Source of the DNA: Saccharopolyspora shandongensis
GTDB lineage: Bacteria; Actinomycetota; Actinomycetes; Mycobacteriales; Pseudonocardiaceae
DNA length: 64,000 bases
Assembly (NCBI RefSeq): GCF_900106995.1
Contig: NZ_FNOK01000003.1
Span: 289,624 to 353,623 of the forward strand
Direction of reading: 5' to 3'
Shown here: positions 16,439 to 25,850 of the stretch, one piece after another
Layout of the letters: each line of letters begins with the position of its first letter
How positions within the stretch are numbered: position 1 is the first letter of the stretch
Made by a program: the position numbers and the translations under genes
Notes under the pieces: generated by a model
Told to the model about the DNA's origin: nothing
The model's input: the letters and a program-made list of their open reading frames with translations, nothing else
Database searches by the model: none

Positions 16439-17275
16439 TCAGGCTTGGCCGGCTTGCGGATTCTGCTGTTGCTGCGGCTGGGTTGCCGGCTCACCGGCAG
16501 CCTGCGAACCGCCGGCGATCTGCTGCTGCTGTCCGCCCGCCACCTGCTGCTGCCCGGTGCCCATCGAGGCGCGCAGCTGCGCGAGCCGGCTGGCACCGGC
16601 GGCGTCGATGGACGCCTGCTGGACCTCCAGCATGCGGCCCTGCACGCTGTTCTGCGCCAGCTCCGCCTCGCCGAGCGCGGTGGTGTAGCGGCGCTCGATC
16701 TTGTCCCGGACCTCTTCCAGCGACGGCGTGTTGCCGGGCGCGGCGATCTCGGTCATCTGCCGCATCGACGCGGAGACCTGCTCCTGCATCTTGGCCTGCT
16801 CCAGCTGGCTGAGCAGCTTGGTGCGCTCGGCGATCTTCTGCTGCAGGATCTGCGCGTTGCGCTCCACCGCCTGCTTCGCCTGCTCGGCGGCGCCCAGCGA
16901 CTGGTCGTGCAGCGTCTTGAGGTCCTCCACGCCCTGCTCGGCGGTGACCAGCTGGCTGGCCAGCTGGGTGGCGGTCTCCTCGTACTTCTGCGCGGTCGCC
17001 TCGTCGCCGTTGGCGCGCGCCTGGTCTGCCATCACCAGCGCCTGCTTCGCCGACGCCTGCAGCTTCTCGACCTCGCCGAGCTGCCGGTTCAGCTTCATCT
17101 CCAGCTGGCGCTGGTTGCCGATCACGGAAGCGGCCTGCTGGGAGAGGCTCTGGTGCTGCTTCTGGGCTTCCTCGATGGCCTGCTGGATCTGTACTTTCGG
17201 GTCGGCGTGCTCATCGACCTTCGACGAGAACGCCGCCATGAAGTACTTCCAGGCCTTCACGAACGGGTTGGCCAT
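16439..17275 (-). CDS. pspA: Phage shock protein A (PspA/IM30)
   Basis: Membrane-binding coiled-coil protein of 278 residues. The first residues [16 protein letters not shown] form the amphipathic helix, followed by about 200 residues of coiled coil with many Gln and Glu. The last 50 residues are unusually Gln-rich (QQQQ, GGQQQQ). PspA oligomers support damaged membranes and can bind the regulator of the response. ATG 17275 was chosen over upstream in-frame starts because it begins at the conserved helix and has GGCGGAGGAG upstream. An inverted repeat CTCCGGG/CCCGGAG at 17394-17412 lies in the 254-bp leader and may be regulatory. Confidence 0.95.
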   Translation of the reverse strand: MANPFVKAWKYFMAAFSSKVDEHADPKVQIQQAIEEAQKQHQSLSQQAASVIGNQRQLEMKLNRQLGEVEKLQASAKQALVMADQARANGDEATAQKYEETATQLASQLVTAEQGVEDLKTLHDQSLGAAEQAKQAVERNAQILQQKIAERTKLLSQLEQAKMQEQVSASMRQMTEIAAPGNTPSLEEVRDKIERRYTTALGEAELAQNSVQGRMLEVQQASIDAAGASRLAQLRASMGTGQQQVAGGQQQQIAGGSQAAGEPATQPQQQQNPQAGQA

Positions 17276-17473
17276 CTCCTCCGCCTGCCTTCTTCTGTGC
17301 TCGGCTGCCCCATGCCGACACGACCGCACCGGGCGTGCCCGCTGGTTCCATCGTGTCAGGTAGTCGTGTCGGCTTCCACCAAACACGGTAGTTCTCCGGG
17401 ATTTACCCGGAGCCACGACCCAAGATCGAACCAGAAAGCCGCCGCCGCCCGCCCACCGGGCCCCGAAAACGGT

Positions 17474-17514
17474 CGTGAGTGCCGAAACGGTCATACACCG
17501 CTTCGGCACTCACG
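17474..17514 (-). terminator. Terminator between clgR and pspA
   Basis: A 13-bp stem (CGTGAGTGCCGAA with its complement) closes a 15-nt loop, 15 bp after the clgR stop. It separates the clgR transcript from pspA, so pspA should have its own promoter in the remaining gap. Confidence 0.75.
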
Positions 17515-17529
17515 AGGTTGGTCTTGTTC

Positions 17530-18003
17530 CTAAGCCGCTACCACTACGCCGCCCGGCTTGCGCACCGGCGCGCTGATCCGCTGGCTGAGCATCGGCTGCA
17601 GGCGGTCCGCGCAGGCGCGCGGTTCCGCGTCCGTACCCGCTTCCGCGCCGGTCAGCTGCTGCTTGGCCAGTTCGGCGTCCGAGAGCTCGGTGCCGATCAG
17701 GCTGGGCACCAGGCGGCCGCCGTCGATCTCCGCCGGCGTGGCCTGCTCGACGACCGACGGCACCACCAGCGTCTCGTCGAGGTCGCCGGCCACGGTGACC
17801 AGGAGTTCCGGCAGCGGCAGGTCCAGGGCATCGCAGATCGAGGCGAGCAGCTCGCTGGACGCCTCCTTGCGGCCCCGTTCCACCTCGGAGAGATATCCGA
17901 GGCTCACCCGGGCAGCGCGCGAAACGTCCCGCAAGGTCCGAGACTGTGCGGTCCGGGCGCGGCGCAGTCGTTCACCGACCGCCTCCCGCAACAATACGGT
18001 CAT
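17530..18003 (-). CDS. clgR: Transcriptional regulator ClgR
   Basis: XRE-type regulator of 157 residues. The N-terminal helix-turn-helix (residues about 10-65) reads [20 protein letters not shown] then [21 protein letters not shown], the ClgR/PopR pattern. ClgR activates clp protease and psp genes in actinobacteria. The C-terminus ends VVVAA; ClgR of streptomycetes ends in two alanines that target it to the ClpP protease, and the same feedback is plausible here. GGGAGG precedes the ATG. Confidence 0.93.
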   Translation of the reverse strand: MTVLLREAVGERLRRARTAQSRTLRDVSRAARVSLGYLSEVERGRKEASSELLASICDALDLPLPELLVTVAGDLDETLVVPSVVEQATPAEIDGGRLVPSLIGTELSDAELAKQQLTGAEAGTDAEPRACADRLQPMLSQRISAPVRKPGGVVVAA

Positions 18004-18173
18004 CGCGCGCCTCCCTTCCTTCGTCGCCTACCGCGTGCACCACGCGTGAACGCCACCTACGTTACTCATCCGAGGGCCCGAACGAGAACGATCGCCCACA
18101 AGTCCGCCGAGGGCGAACGCACGGTGACCGTTCTCGGGCGTGGCCTTCTGCCAGCGCACAGCGCCCCGTTGAG

Positions 18174-18665
18174 TCAACGCAGCAGATCCGCGAAGTGTTC
18201 CAGCGCCACCCGAACGGCCGCAGCCCGCACGGCGTGCCGATCTCCGTCGAGGCGCACCGACCGCACCGTAGCGCCATCCGGGCCGGCGAATCCGAGGTGC
18301 ACGGTGCCCGGCGCCACCCCGTCCTGCGGGTCGGGACCGGCCACGCCGGTGAGCCCGATGCCCCAGTCCGCGCCGCAGCGCCGGCGGGCGCCGTCGGCGA
18401 GCATCTCCGCGACCCGCGGGTGCACCGCGCCGTGCGCCGCGAGCAGATCGCGATCGACGCCGGCCAGCTCAGCCTTCAGATCGGTCGCGTAGACGATCAG
18501 CCCGCCGCGGACCACGTCGCTGGCCCCGGGCACGTCGGTCAGCACGGCGGACACCAGGCCGGCCGTCAGCGATTCCGCGGTCGCGACCGTCTCACCGCGC
18601 CGCCGCAAAGCCTCGAGCAAGGCCGCGACCTGCGACAACGGCAGCCCGATGTGATCGACGATCAC
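18174..18665 (-). CDS. CinA C-terminal domain protein (PncC-type NMN amidohydrolase)
   Basis: Stand-alone CinA C-terminal domain of 163 residues. Motifs are ETVATAESLTAGLVSAVLTDVPGAS near residue 25, VVRGGLIVYATDLKAELAGV, and DWGIGLTGVAGPDPQDG. The domain deamidates nicotinamide mononucleotide in pyridine nucleotide salvage in several bacteria. GTG 18665 overlaps the pgsA stop (GTGA), so it is translated from the rimO-pgsA-cinA operon. It ends 170 bp before clgR's divergent-facing leader; no other gene is seen there. Confidence 0.92.
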   Translation of the reverse strand: MIVDHIGLPLSQVAALLEALRRRGETVATAESLTAGLVSAVLTDVPGASDVVRGGLIVYATDLKAELAGVDRDLLAAHGAVHPRVAEMLADGARRRCGADWGIGLTGVAGPDPQDGVAPGTVHLGFAGPDGATVRSVRLDGDRHAVRAAAVRVALEHFADLLR

Positions 18666-19287
18666 GCGCCGACCTTGGCCCGGCCGGCGGCGCGCAGCCG
18701 CACCGCGCGCACGACGTAGTCGAGCCCGGTCACGACCGTGGCGACCAGCGCCGCGCCCATCACGATCCAGCGGGGCACGTCGGCCCAGGCGCCGAGCGGC
18801 AGCAGGTAGAAGCCGATGGCGAGGGCCTGCAGCAGCGTCTTGACCTTGCCGCCGCGGCTGGCCGCGATGACGCCGTGCCGGATCACCCAGAAGCGCAGCA
18901 GCGTGACGGCGACCTCGCGGCCGATGATCACCCAGGTGACCCACCAGCCGAGGTCGCCGAGGAGGCTCAGTCCGACCAGCGCGGCGCCGGTCAGCGCCTT
19001 GTCCGCGATGGGGTCGGCGACCTTGCCGAAGTCGGTGACCAGGCCGCGCTTGCGGGCCAGGTCGCCGTCGATGCGGTCGGTGATGGAGGCGATCGCGAAC
19101 ACCGCGGTGGCGATCCACCGCCACAGCGTGTCGTGCCCGTCCGCCCAGAACAGCGCGACGAGGAAGACCGGCACCAGCGCGAGCCGGGACACGGTCAGGA
19201 TGTTGGCGATGTTGACCAGCGGCACGGGCTCGGACCGCGCCCCGGTCGGGTTCGCGGCTGCGGAGTCGGACGTCGCGCCATCGGCCG

Positions 19288-19291
<4 letters not shown>
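18662..19291 (-). CDS. pgsA: CDP-alcohol phosphatidyltransferase (PgsA-type)
   Basis: Membrane enzyme of 209 residues making a phospholipid from CDP-diacylglycerol, most likely phosphatidylglycerol phosphate. The CDP-OH-P signature reads [30 protein letters not shown] split over residues 68-98, with the essential aspartates in [10 protein letters not shown] and [12 protein letters not shown]. The classic first DG is replaced by TD, a variation seen in PgsA relatives. Five or six spans are predicted. ATG 19291 overlaps the rimO stop (ATGA). Equivalent to the clgR-linked pgsA3 of mycobacteria. Confidence 0.92.
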
Positions 19292-20724
<1,433 letters not shown>

Positions 20725-20730
20725 GCGAGG

Positions 20731-20736
20731 AGCGTA
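20731..20736 (-). promoter_or_regulatory. -10 box of leaderless rimO mRNA
   Basis: TACGCT on the minus strand ends six bases before ATG 20724. No Shine-Dalgarno sequence precedes the start, so a leaderless transcript is likely. Confidence 0.55.
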
Positions 20737-20831
20737 ACGTCCCGGCCGCCGCGCCCTGCGCACGAGCCCGTCGGGCGAAAACCCCGGCCGTGGTCAAGAT
20801 TACGGCCGCCCGCCGACCACTCGAACCCCCA

Positions 20832-20850
20832 GTTGGTTAGGCTTGCCTAA
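20832..20850. promoter_or_regulatory. Iron-box-like palindrome over the argA1 promoter
   Basis: The inner part is a perfect inverted repeat GTTAGGC-TT-GCCTAAC. Aligned by eye to the actinobacterial IdeR/DmdR iron-box consensus, 15 of 19 positions agree. It ends one base before ATG 20852 and overlaps a possible -10 (TAGGCT, 20838-20843), so a bound repressor would block transcription. Binding is a prediction. Confidence 0.45.
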
Positions 20851-20851
20851 C

Positions 20852-21358
20852 ATGACAGCTCTCGTCGAGGTGCGCCCGGCCCGAGTCCGCGACGCCCGCA
20901 CGATCAAGGCGTTGATCGACCACTACGCGGGAAAAGTGGTGCTGGGCAAGGAACTCGTCACGCTCTACGAGGACATCCAGGAGTTCTGGGTCGCCGAACA
21001 GGCAGGCCGGATCGTCGGCTGCGGCGCGCTGCACGTGCTCTGGGAAGACCTCGCAGAAATCCGCACCGTCGCCGTCGATCCGATGGCCAAGGGCCGCGGC
21101 ATCGGCCACGCGCTCGTCGCCCATCTGGTCGCCACCGCCGGCGAGCTGGGTCTGTCGCGGATCTTCGTGCTGACCTTCGAGACCGAGTTCTTCGGCCGCC
21201 ACGGCTTCCTGCCGATCGCCGACACCCCGGTTCCGCCGGACGTCTACGACGAGATCCGCCGCTCGCCGGACGAGGGCGTGGCGCAGTTCCTGGATCTCGC
21301 GCACGTGAAGCCGAACACCCTGGGCAACACGCGCATGCTGCTGCGACTGGGCGCGTGA
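20852..21358 (+). CDS. Short N-acetylglutamate synthase, copy 1 (ArgA type)
   Basis: GNAT acetyltransferase of 168 residues resembling the short, stand-alone N-acetylglutamate synthase of mycobacteria (Rv2747 type), the first step of arginine synthesis. Acetyl-CoA binding is seen in TVAVDPMAKGRGIGHALVAHL; also visible are KELVTLYEDIQEFWVAE, GCGALHVLWEDLAEIRT and FVLTFETEFFGRHGF. It lies beside rimO/pgsA as the mycobacterial gene lies beside pgsA3. No ribosome site precedes ATG 20852; the palindrome at 20832-20850 takes that place. A close paralogue follows 51 bp downstream. Confidence 0.85.
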   Translation: MTALVEVRPARVRDARTIKALIDHYAGKVVLGKELVTLYEDIQEFWVAEQAGRIVGCGALHVLWEDLAEIRTVAVDPMAKGRGIGHALVAHLVATAGELGLSRIFVLTFETEFFGRHGFLPIADTPVPPDVYDEIRRSPDEGVAQFLDLAHVKPNTLGNTRMLLRLGA

Positions 21359-21397
21359 CGCGCGGAGAATGCGCATGCTGCGACAGGATCGCGGCGC

Positions 21398-21403
21398 TAC
21401 GAT
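21398..21403 (+). promoter_or_regulatory. -10 box of leaderless argA2 mRNA
   Basis: TACGAT ends six bases before ATG 21410. The second acetyltransferase therefore appears to have its own promoter and a leaderless transcript, although it lies just 51 bp after copy 1. Confidence 0.55.
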
Positions 21404-21409
21404 GCTCGC

Positions 21410-21943
21410 ATGAATGACTATGCGTCATCGGCGATAACAATTCGACGGGCTCGGATCGCCGACGTGCGGATGATCAAGTCCCTGGTCGACGCCTACGCCG
21501 GCGAAGTGCTGCTGGCCAAGGAACTCGTCACGCTCTACGAGGACATCCAGGAGTTCTGGGTCGCCGAGCGCACCGAACCGGACGGCACCGGCCACGTCGT
21601 CGGCTGCGGCGCGCTGCACGTGCTCTGGGAAGACCTCGCCGAGATCCGCACCGTCGCGGTGGATCCGGCGACGAAGGGCCACGGCATCGGCCACCGCCTC
21701 GTGCACCAGCTCGTCGACCTCGCCCGCGAGCTGGGCCTGTCCCGGGTGTTCGTGCTGACCTTCGAGACCGAGTTCTTCGGCCGCCACGGCTTCCGCACCA
21801 TCGACGGCGCCCCGGTCAGCCCGGACGTCTTCGAGGAGATGCGCCGCTCCGTCGACGCGGGCGTGGCGGAGTTCCTCGACCTGGCCAACATCAAACCGAA
21901 CACGCTCGGCAACACCCGGATGCTCCTGGAGCTCGACCGGTAG
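21410..21943 (+). CDS. Short N-acetylglutamate synthase, copy 2 (ArgA type)
   Basis: Paralogue of 177 residues of the gene just upstream. Long blocks are identical in both: KELVTLYEDIQEFWVAE, GCGALHVLWEDLAEIRTVAV, FVLTFETEFFGRHGF and KPNTLGNTRMLL. It differs in its N-terminus (MNDYASSAITIRRAR) and in an insert ERTEPDGTGHV near residue 50. It should catalyse acetyl transfer from acetyl-CoA to glutamate. The iron-box-like palindrome of copy 1 is absent here, so the two copies may be expressed under different conditions. Confidence 0.85.
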   Translation: MNDYASSAITIRRARIADVRMIKSLVDAYAGEVLLAKELVTLYEDIQEFWVAERTEPDGTGHVVGCGALHVLWEDLAEIRTVAVDPATKGHGIGHRLVHQLVDLARELGLSRVFVLTFETEFFGRHGFRTIDGAPVSPDVFEEMRRSVDAGVAEFLDLANIKPNTLGNTRMLLELDR

Positions 21944-22063
21944 CGCCCGACCGGTCGAATTCGGGGTCACCGTTCTCGTGCCGGATGCCCGAACGTCCCG
22001 CGAACACCACCCGCACCAGCTATAACACGGGGAGTGATCCGTTCGGCTCCGAGGAGACCAGCC

Positions 22064-22633
22064 GTGGAACGTTCCCCTGCTCGCCGTGGCTTCTTCGCTT
22101 GCGCCGCGGCAACCGGCGCACTGTTGCTCACCGCCGGCACCGCGCACGCCGACCTCAGCCAGACCCAGCTGCGGAAGGTGACCGACGAGTACCTGTACGA
22201 GTTCTCCCTCGACACGTTCACCGGAACCCGCGCCGAGCAGCCCTACGCGGATCAGCTCGACTGGTCCTCCGACGGCTGCTCGATGTCGCCGGACAAGCCG
22301 CTGGGCTACAAGTTCCGCACCAGCTGCGAGCGGCACGACTTCGGCTACCGCAACTACAAGAAGCAGGACCGGTTCGGGGAGGCCGACCGGAAGAAGGTCG
22401 ACGACAACTTCAAGGCCGACATGTACTCGGTCTGCGGCAGCGACGTGGTCTGCAAGGGCACCGCGAACATCTACTACTACGCGGTGCGCGAGTTCGGCGG
22501 GACGAGCGGTTCGACCGCCGAGGCCGTCGAACTGGCCCAGGTCAAGCCGGTGCTCTCGGGCGCCGGATCGCTGCTGGAGTACCACGCGGTCAACGCCACC
22601 GGCGAGGTCGTGCGGCTCGGCGCGAACGGCTGA
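22064..22633 (+). CDS. Secreted phospholipase A2
   Basis: Protein of 189 residues with an export signal (RRGFFACAAATGALLLTAGTAHA), so it acts outside the cell. The mature part matches actinobacterial phospholipase A2: LDWSSDGCSMSPDKPLGY for calcium binding and SCERHDFGYRNYK, with the catalytic His-Asp pair. Four cysteines (in DGCS, SCER, SVCGS and VVCKG) can form two disulfides. GTG 22064 is preceded by GAGGAG at seven bases; an in-frame ATG at 22034 is possible but lacks a ribosome site. A strong terminator follows. Expected reaction: release of fatty acid from phospholipid sn-2. Confidence 0.9.
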   Translation: MERSPARRGFFACAAATGALLLTAGTAHADLSQTQLRKVTDEYLYEFSLDTFTGTRAEQPYADQLDWSSDGCSMSPDKPLGYKFRTSCERHDFGYRNYKKQDRFGEADRKKVDDNFKADMYSVCGSDVVCKGTANIYYYAVREFGGTSGSTAEAVELAQVKPVLSGAGSLLEYHAVNATGEVVRLGANG

Positions 22634-22651
22634 GCACTGAGTGCGAACGGC

Positions 22652-22683
22652 GGAGGGCGCGTCCCGAGCGGGACGCGCCCTCC
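22652..22683 (+). terminator. Terminator after phospholipase A2
   Basis: A perfect 14-bp stem (GGAGGGCGCGTCCC with its complement) with a GAGC loop, 19 bp after the stop and followed by a pyrimidine-rich run. Confidence 0.88.
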
Positions 22684-22766
22684 CCCCGTCTTCGCCGGGT
22701 TTTTTCGCCGTCTCGAAAAGGTAATGTGCCCTTCGCGCCCCGGCGCACGGCGAGAAGGGAACACGA

Positions 22767-23981
22767 ATGGTCAAGCGGCAACTTCCGCGCTGGTCCGAAC
22801 TGCGTCCGCTGCTGCGGGTCAAGCCCCCGCAGCTGAACACGACCGAGCGGCGCCTGTCGGCCGCCCACTCGATCGCCGACCTGCGGGCCATCGCCCGCCG
22901 CCGGACGCCCCGCGCCGTGTTCGACTACACCGACGGCGCCGCCGAGGCGGAGATCAGCCTGCGCCGCGCCCGGCAGGCCTTCCGCAACGTCGAGTTCCGC
23001 CCCTCCGTGCTGCAGGACGTGTCCAAGGTGGACACCGGCAGGACCATTCTCGGCGGCCACTCCGAGCTGCCGTTCTCCTTCGCCCCCACCGGTTTCACGC
23101 GCATGATGAACCACGAGGGCGAGCCCGCGGTGGCCCGCGTCGCGGAACGCGCGGGCATCCCCTACGCCCTGTCCACGATGGGCACCACCTCCATCGAGGA
23201 CGTGGCCGCGGCGGCACCGAGCTCCCGCAAGTGGTTCCAGCTCTACCTCTGGCGCGACCGCGAGGCCAGCCGCGAGCTGGTGCAGCGCGCCCAGGACGCC
23301 GGCTACGAGGCGCTGATGCTCACCGTCGACACGCCGGTCGGCGGCGCGCGCCTGCGCGACGCCCGCAACGGCCTGACGATCCCGCCGGAGCTGACCCTCA
23401 AGACCATCGCCGACGGCGCCATGCACCCGGCGTGGTGGTTCAACCTGCTCACCACCGAGCCGCTGTCGTTCGCCTCGTTCAAGCACTGGTCCGGCACCAT
23501 ACAGGAACTGATCAACTCGATGTTCGACCCGTCGCTGAACCTCGCCGACCTGGAGTGGCTGCGGGAGCTGTGGCAGGGGCCGCTGATCGTCAAGGGCATC
23601 CAGAACGCCGACGACGCCCGGCGCGTGGTCGAGCGGGGCGCCGACGCGGTGGTGCTGTCCAACCACGGCGGGCGGCAGCTCGACCGGGCCCCGACGATGC
23701 TGGAACTGCTGCCGTCGGTCCGCGAGGCCATCGGCGGCCGGGCCGAGATCCTGCTGGACACCGGCATCGTCAGCGGAGCCGACATCGTCGCGGCGATCGC
23801 GCTCGGCGCGGACTCGTGCCTGATCGGCCGGGCCTACCTGTACGGCCTGATGGCGGGCGGCGAACGCGGCGTCCAGAAGACGGTGGACATCCTCCGCACC
23901 GAGATCGTCCGGACTCTCCAGCTGCTGGGCGTCCACGCGATCGACGACCTCAACACCACCCACGCCACCCTGCGCCACTGA
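22767..23981 (+). CDS. FMN-dependent alpha-hydroxy-acid dehydrogenase (LldD-type)
   Basis: Flavoenzyme of 404 residues of the L-lactate dehydrogenase/glycolate oxidase family. Landmarks are FDYTDGAAEAEISL near the N-terminus, PFSFAPTGFTRMM, WFQLYLWRDRE, the active-site SNHGGRQLDRAP with its His and Arg, and the flavin-phosphate region DTGIVSGADIVAAIALGA. It is probably a quinone-linked L-lactate dehydrogenase; mycofactocin-linked relatives exist, but no mycofactocin genes are present here. Single-gene unit between two terminators. Confidence 0.9.
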   Translation: MVKRQLPRWSELRPLLRVKPPQLNTTERRLSAAHSIADLRAIARRRTPRAVFDYTDGAAEAEISLRRARQAFRNVEFRPSVLQDVSKVDTGRTILGGHSELPFSFAPTGFTRMMNHEGEPAVARVAERAGIPYALSTMGTTSIEDVAAAAPSSRKWFQLYLWRDREASRELVQRAQDAGYEALMLTVDTPVGGARLRDARNGLTIPPELTLKTIADGAMHPAWWFNLLTTEPLSFASFKHWSGTIQELINSMFDPSLNLADLEWLRELWQGPLIVKGIQNADDARRVVERGADAVVLSNHGGRQLDRAPTMLELLPSVREAIGGRAEILLDTGIVSGADIVAAIALGADSCLIGRAYLYGLMAGGERGVQKTVDILRTEIVRTLQLLGVHAIDDLNTTHATLRH

Positions 23982-23986
23982 ATTCT

Positions 23987-24034
23987 CCGCAATTGCCGTT
24001 GAAACCGAACCTTCGATTTCAACGGCAATTGCGG
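23987..24034 (+). terminator. Terminator after lldD-type gene
   Basis: An 18-bp perfect stem (CCGCAATTGCCGTTGAAA with its complement) with a 12-nt loop, five bases after the stop. It is AT-richer than other terminators in the window. Confidence 0.85.
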
Positions 24035-24082
24035 ACGACTCCCGCGATTCCAATTGGAAATCGGACCCCTGATTCCCATTGA

Positions 24083-24330
24083 GCGTTTTTCATCTTGGCT
24101 GGTGACCGCAGCCGCGACAGCCAACGGACCGAATCCCGAAAGCAGGCGCATAGCCCACCCACGCAGCTCGCACCGCCGCGGGTTCACGGTGCCCACTCCC
24201 CTGGAGTTCTCCCAGCGAGGACGGCCCCACCGCCGTGCATCGGACATACATCAGGTTGGGCACCCGCAGCCCAGGCGGGCGCTGAGGTTCCGCCACCCGC
24301 ACCGCCACGCACAACGAGGATGAAAAACCT
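24083..24330. mobile_element. MITE-like element, 248 bp
   Basis: The segment begins with GCGTTTTTCATC and ends with GATGAAAAACCT, i.e. terminal inverted repeats sharing GTTTTTCATC. The same six bases, CATTGA, flank it on both sides in direct orientation (24077-24082 and 24331-24336), as a target-site duplication would. It contains no credible gene. The content is GC-rich without clear codon pattern. The signs fit a short non-autonomous transposable element in the 367-bp gap between the lldD-type gene and the Asp-box hydrolase gene. Confidence 0.5.
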
Positions 24331-24348
24331 CATTGAAATCGCGGATCG

Positions 24349-25629
24349 TCAGCGGCCGGGGCGCGGGTCCAGCGGCTTGGGGTCGTGGCTGCTCGCCGTC
24401 CCGACCGTCGCGTCGATCGGGCCCGTCGCGTGGAACGCCTCGCACGGCCCGCCGATGTACTTCTCGAAGTCGGTCGCGATGTGGATGACCGACTTCCCGT
24501 CCGACGTCGGCAGCACGGTCGGGCTGAAGTTGCGGCAGACGCTGCCCTGGTTGTAGCTGATCCGCACCGGGGACGGGATCTCCCGCCAGCCCCGCGCCAG
24601 GTCGGACGGGTTGTCGTTGACCATCAGCGTGCGCCCGTTGCCCGGCGCCCAACCTCCGTTGTCGCCGCCGAGCATCTGGTACGCCAGCAGCAGCCGCCCG
24701 TTCGGGCCCGGCCCCGGCGCCCACGCGATCGTCGGCGTGCCCAGCGGCTGACCGCCGGTTTCCGACACGATCTCCGTGCCCAGGTCAGATGGGTCGCCGA
24801 AATCCCAGCCGTCGGCCGAGGTCCGCATCCACACCGTGCAGATGTGCACCGGGTCGTAGTTGCAGACCTCGTAGACCATCACGTAGGTGCCGTCGGGCAG
24901 CTGCCGGACCCCGGACATCCCGGGACGCACGGTGAACTTGTCGTTCTTCAGCGTTTCCCGCAGATCGGTCCAGTTCCGGCCGTCGGCCGAACGCACCTGG
25001 ACCATCTTCTGGTCGTGCTTCGGATCGCCGTCGTCGGAGTAGAACGCGACCAGATCGCCTTGCGCGGACACCGTGAACTCGGGCTCCCACACGCCCGGCC
25101 CGGCCGGCGCCTGCACGATCGTCGACAGGAAGCTCCAGGTGCGCCCGTGGTCGTCGCTGCGCCACACCCGGATGCTGCTGCGCCGCTCCTCCGGGTCCGC
25201 GCCGACGCCGGCGGTGCCGGCCCACAGCAGGGTCCCGGCGGGCATGTCACCCACCTGCCTCGGCAGTTCGTACAGCGTCGAGCAGCACATGCCCTTCGCG
25301 TCCGCGCCCTCCGGGTCGCGGATCTCGCCGATCTGCCGGAACGTCTCGCCGTCGTCGCGGCTCTCGTAGATGACCGCGAATCCGGCGCGGTCCACATAGG
25401 TCGTCATGCTGGCCAGCACGCGCCCGTCGGCCAGGCCGGAATGCTGCAACCGGACCATTCGCGGATAGCTGCTGCCGCCGGTGCGCAACAGCTCACCCCT
25501 GTCCACATCGGACGGTGTCACGTCCCGCCCGCCGGCCGGGACACCGAACGCGATCTGCTGGAAACCCACCACCAGCAGAAATCCGGACAACAACACCGAT
25601 AACCAGACGCGGACTTTCCGGACGACCAT
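24349..25629 (-). CDS. Secreted Asp-box (sialidase-fold) glycoside hydrolase
   Basis: Exported protein of 426 residues: signal peptide WLSVLLSGFLLVVGFQQIAFG, then a beta-propeller with Asp-box repeats seen as SRDDGETF, SDDHGRTW and SADGRNW. Six cysteines are in the mature part (MCCS, VCNYDPVHICT, VCRN, PCEA). The fold is shared by exo-sialidases and by GH93-type exo-arabinanases; the N-terminal YPRMVRLQHSGLADGRVLASM resembles the latter group. The exact substrate is not clear. The 221-bp upstream gap (25630-25850) holds only the ftsK terminator. Confidence 0.75.
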   Translation of the reverse strand: MVVRKVRVWLSVLLSGFLLVVGFQQIAFGVPAGGRDVTPSDVDRGELLRTGGSSYPRMVRLQHSGLADGRVLASMTTYVDRAGFAVIYESRDDGETFRQIGEIRDPEGADAKGMCCSTLYELPRQVGDMPAGTLLWAGTAGVGADPEERRSSIRVWRSDDHGRTWSFLSTIVQAPAGPGVWEPEFTVSAQGDLVAFYSDDGDPKHDQKMVQVRSADGRNWTDLRETLKNDKFTVRPGMSGVRQLPDGTYVMVYEVCNYDPVHICTVWMRTSADGWDFGDPSDLGTEIVSETGGQPLGTPTIAWAPGPGPNGRLLLAYQMLGGDNGGWAPGNGRTLMVNDNPSDLARGWREIPSPVRISYNQGSVCRNFSPTVLPTSDGKSVIHIATDFEKYIGGPCEAFHATGPIDATVGTASSHDPKPLDPRPGR

Positions 25630-25812
25630 GCGCGAGCCCTTCGAAATCGCGGCGGATAAAACGCCTCTAGCGGGCGGGACACTATCGCACGGAATCGGGA
25701 GATCAACCCTTTCAACAATTCCGTTCAGCGTAATTCGGAAAGCGCAAACGGAGCAGCGAGAATCCGTTGGAACCGGCCGAGAAATCGTTGGTTAAAACGC
25801 GGAAAACGGCAA

Positions 25813-25844
25813 CGTCCCCGCACCTGCCGACAGATGCGGGGACG
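25813..25844 (-). terminator. Terminator after ftsK
   Basis: A 10-bp stem (CGTCCCCGCA with its complement) and 12-nt loop, just past the ftsK stop on the minus strand. Confidence 0.7.
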
Positions 25845-25850
25845 CCGGAA

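Noticed and set aside
22590..24053. Minus-strand frame opposite the lldD-type gene
   Set aside because: Shadow of a gene with a complete flavin-enzyme signature, ending inside its terminator.
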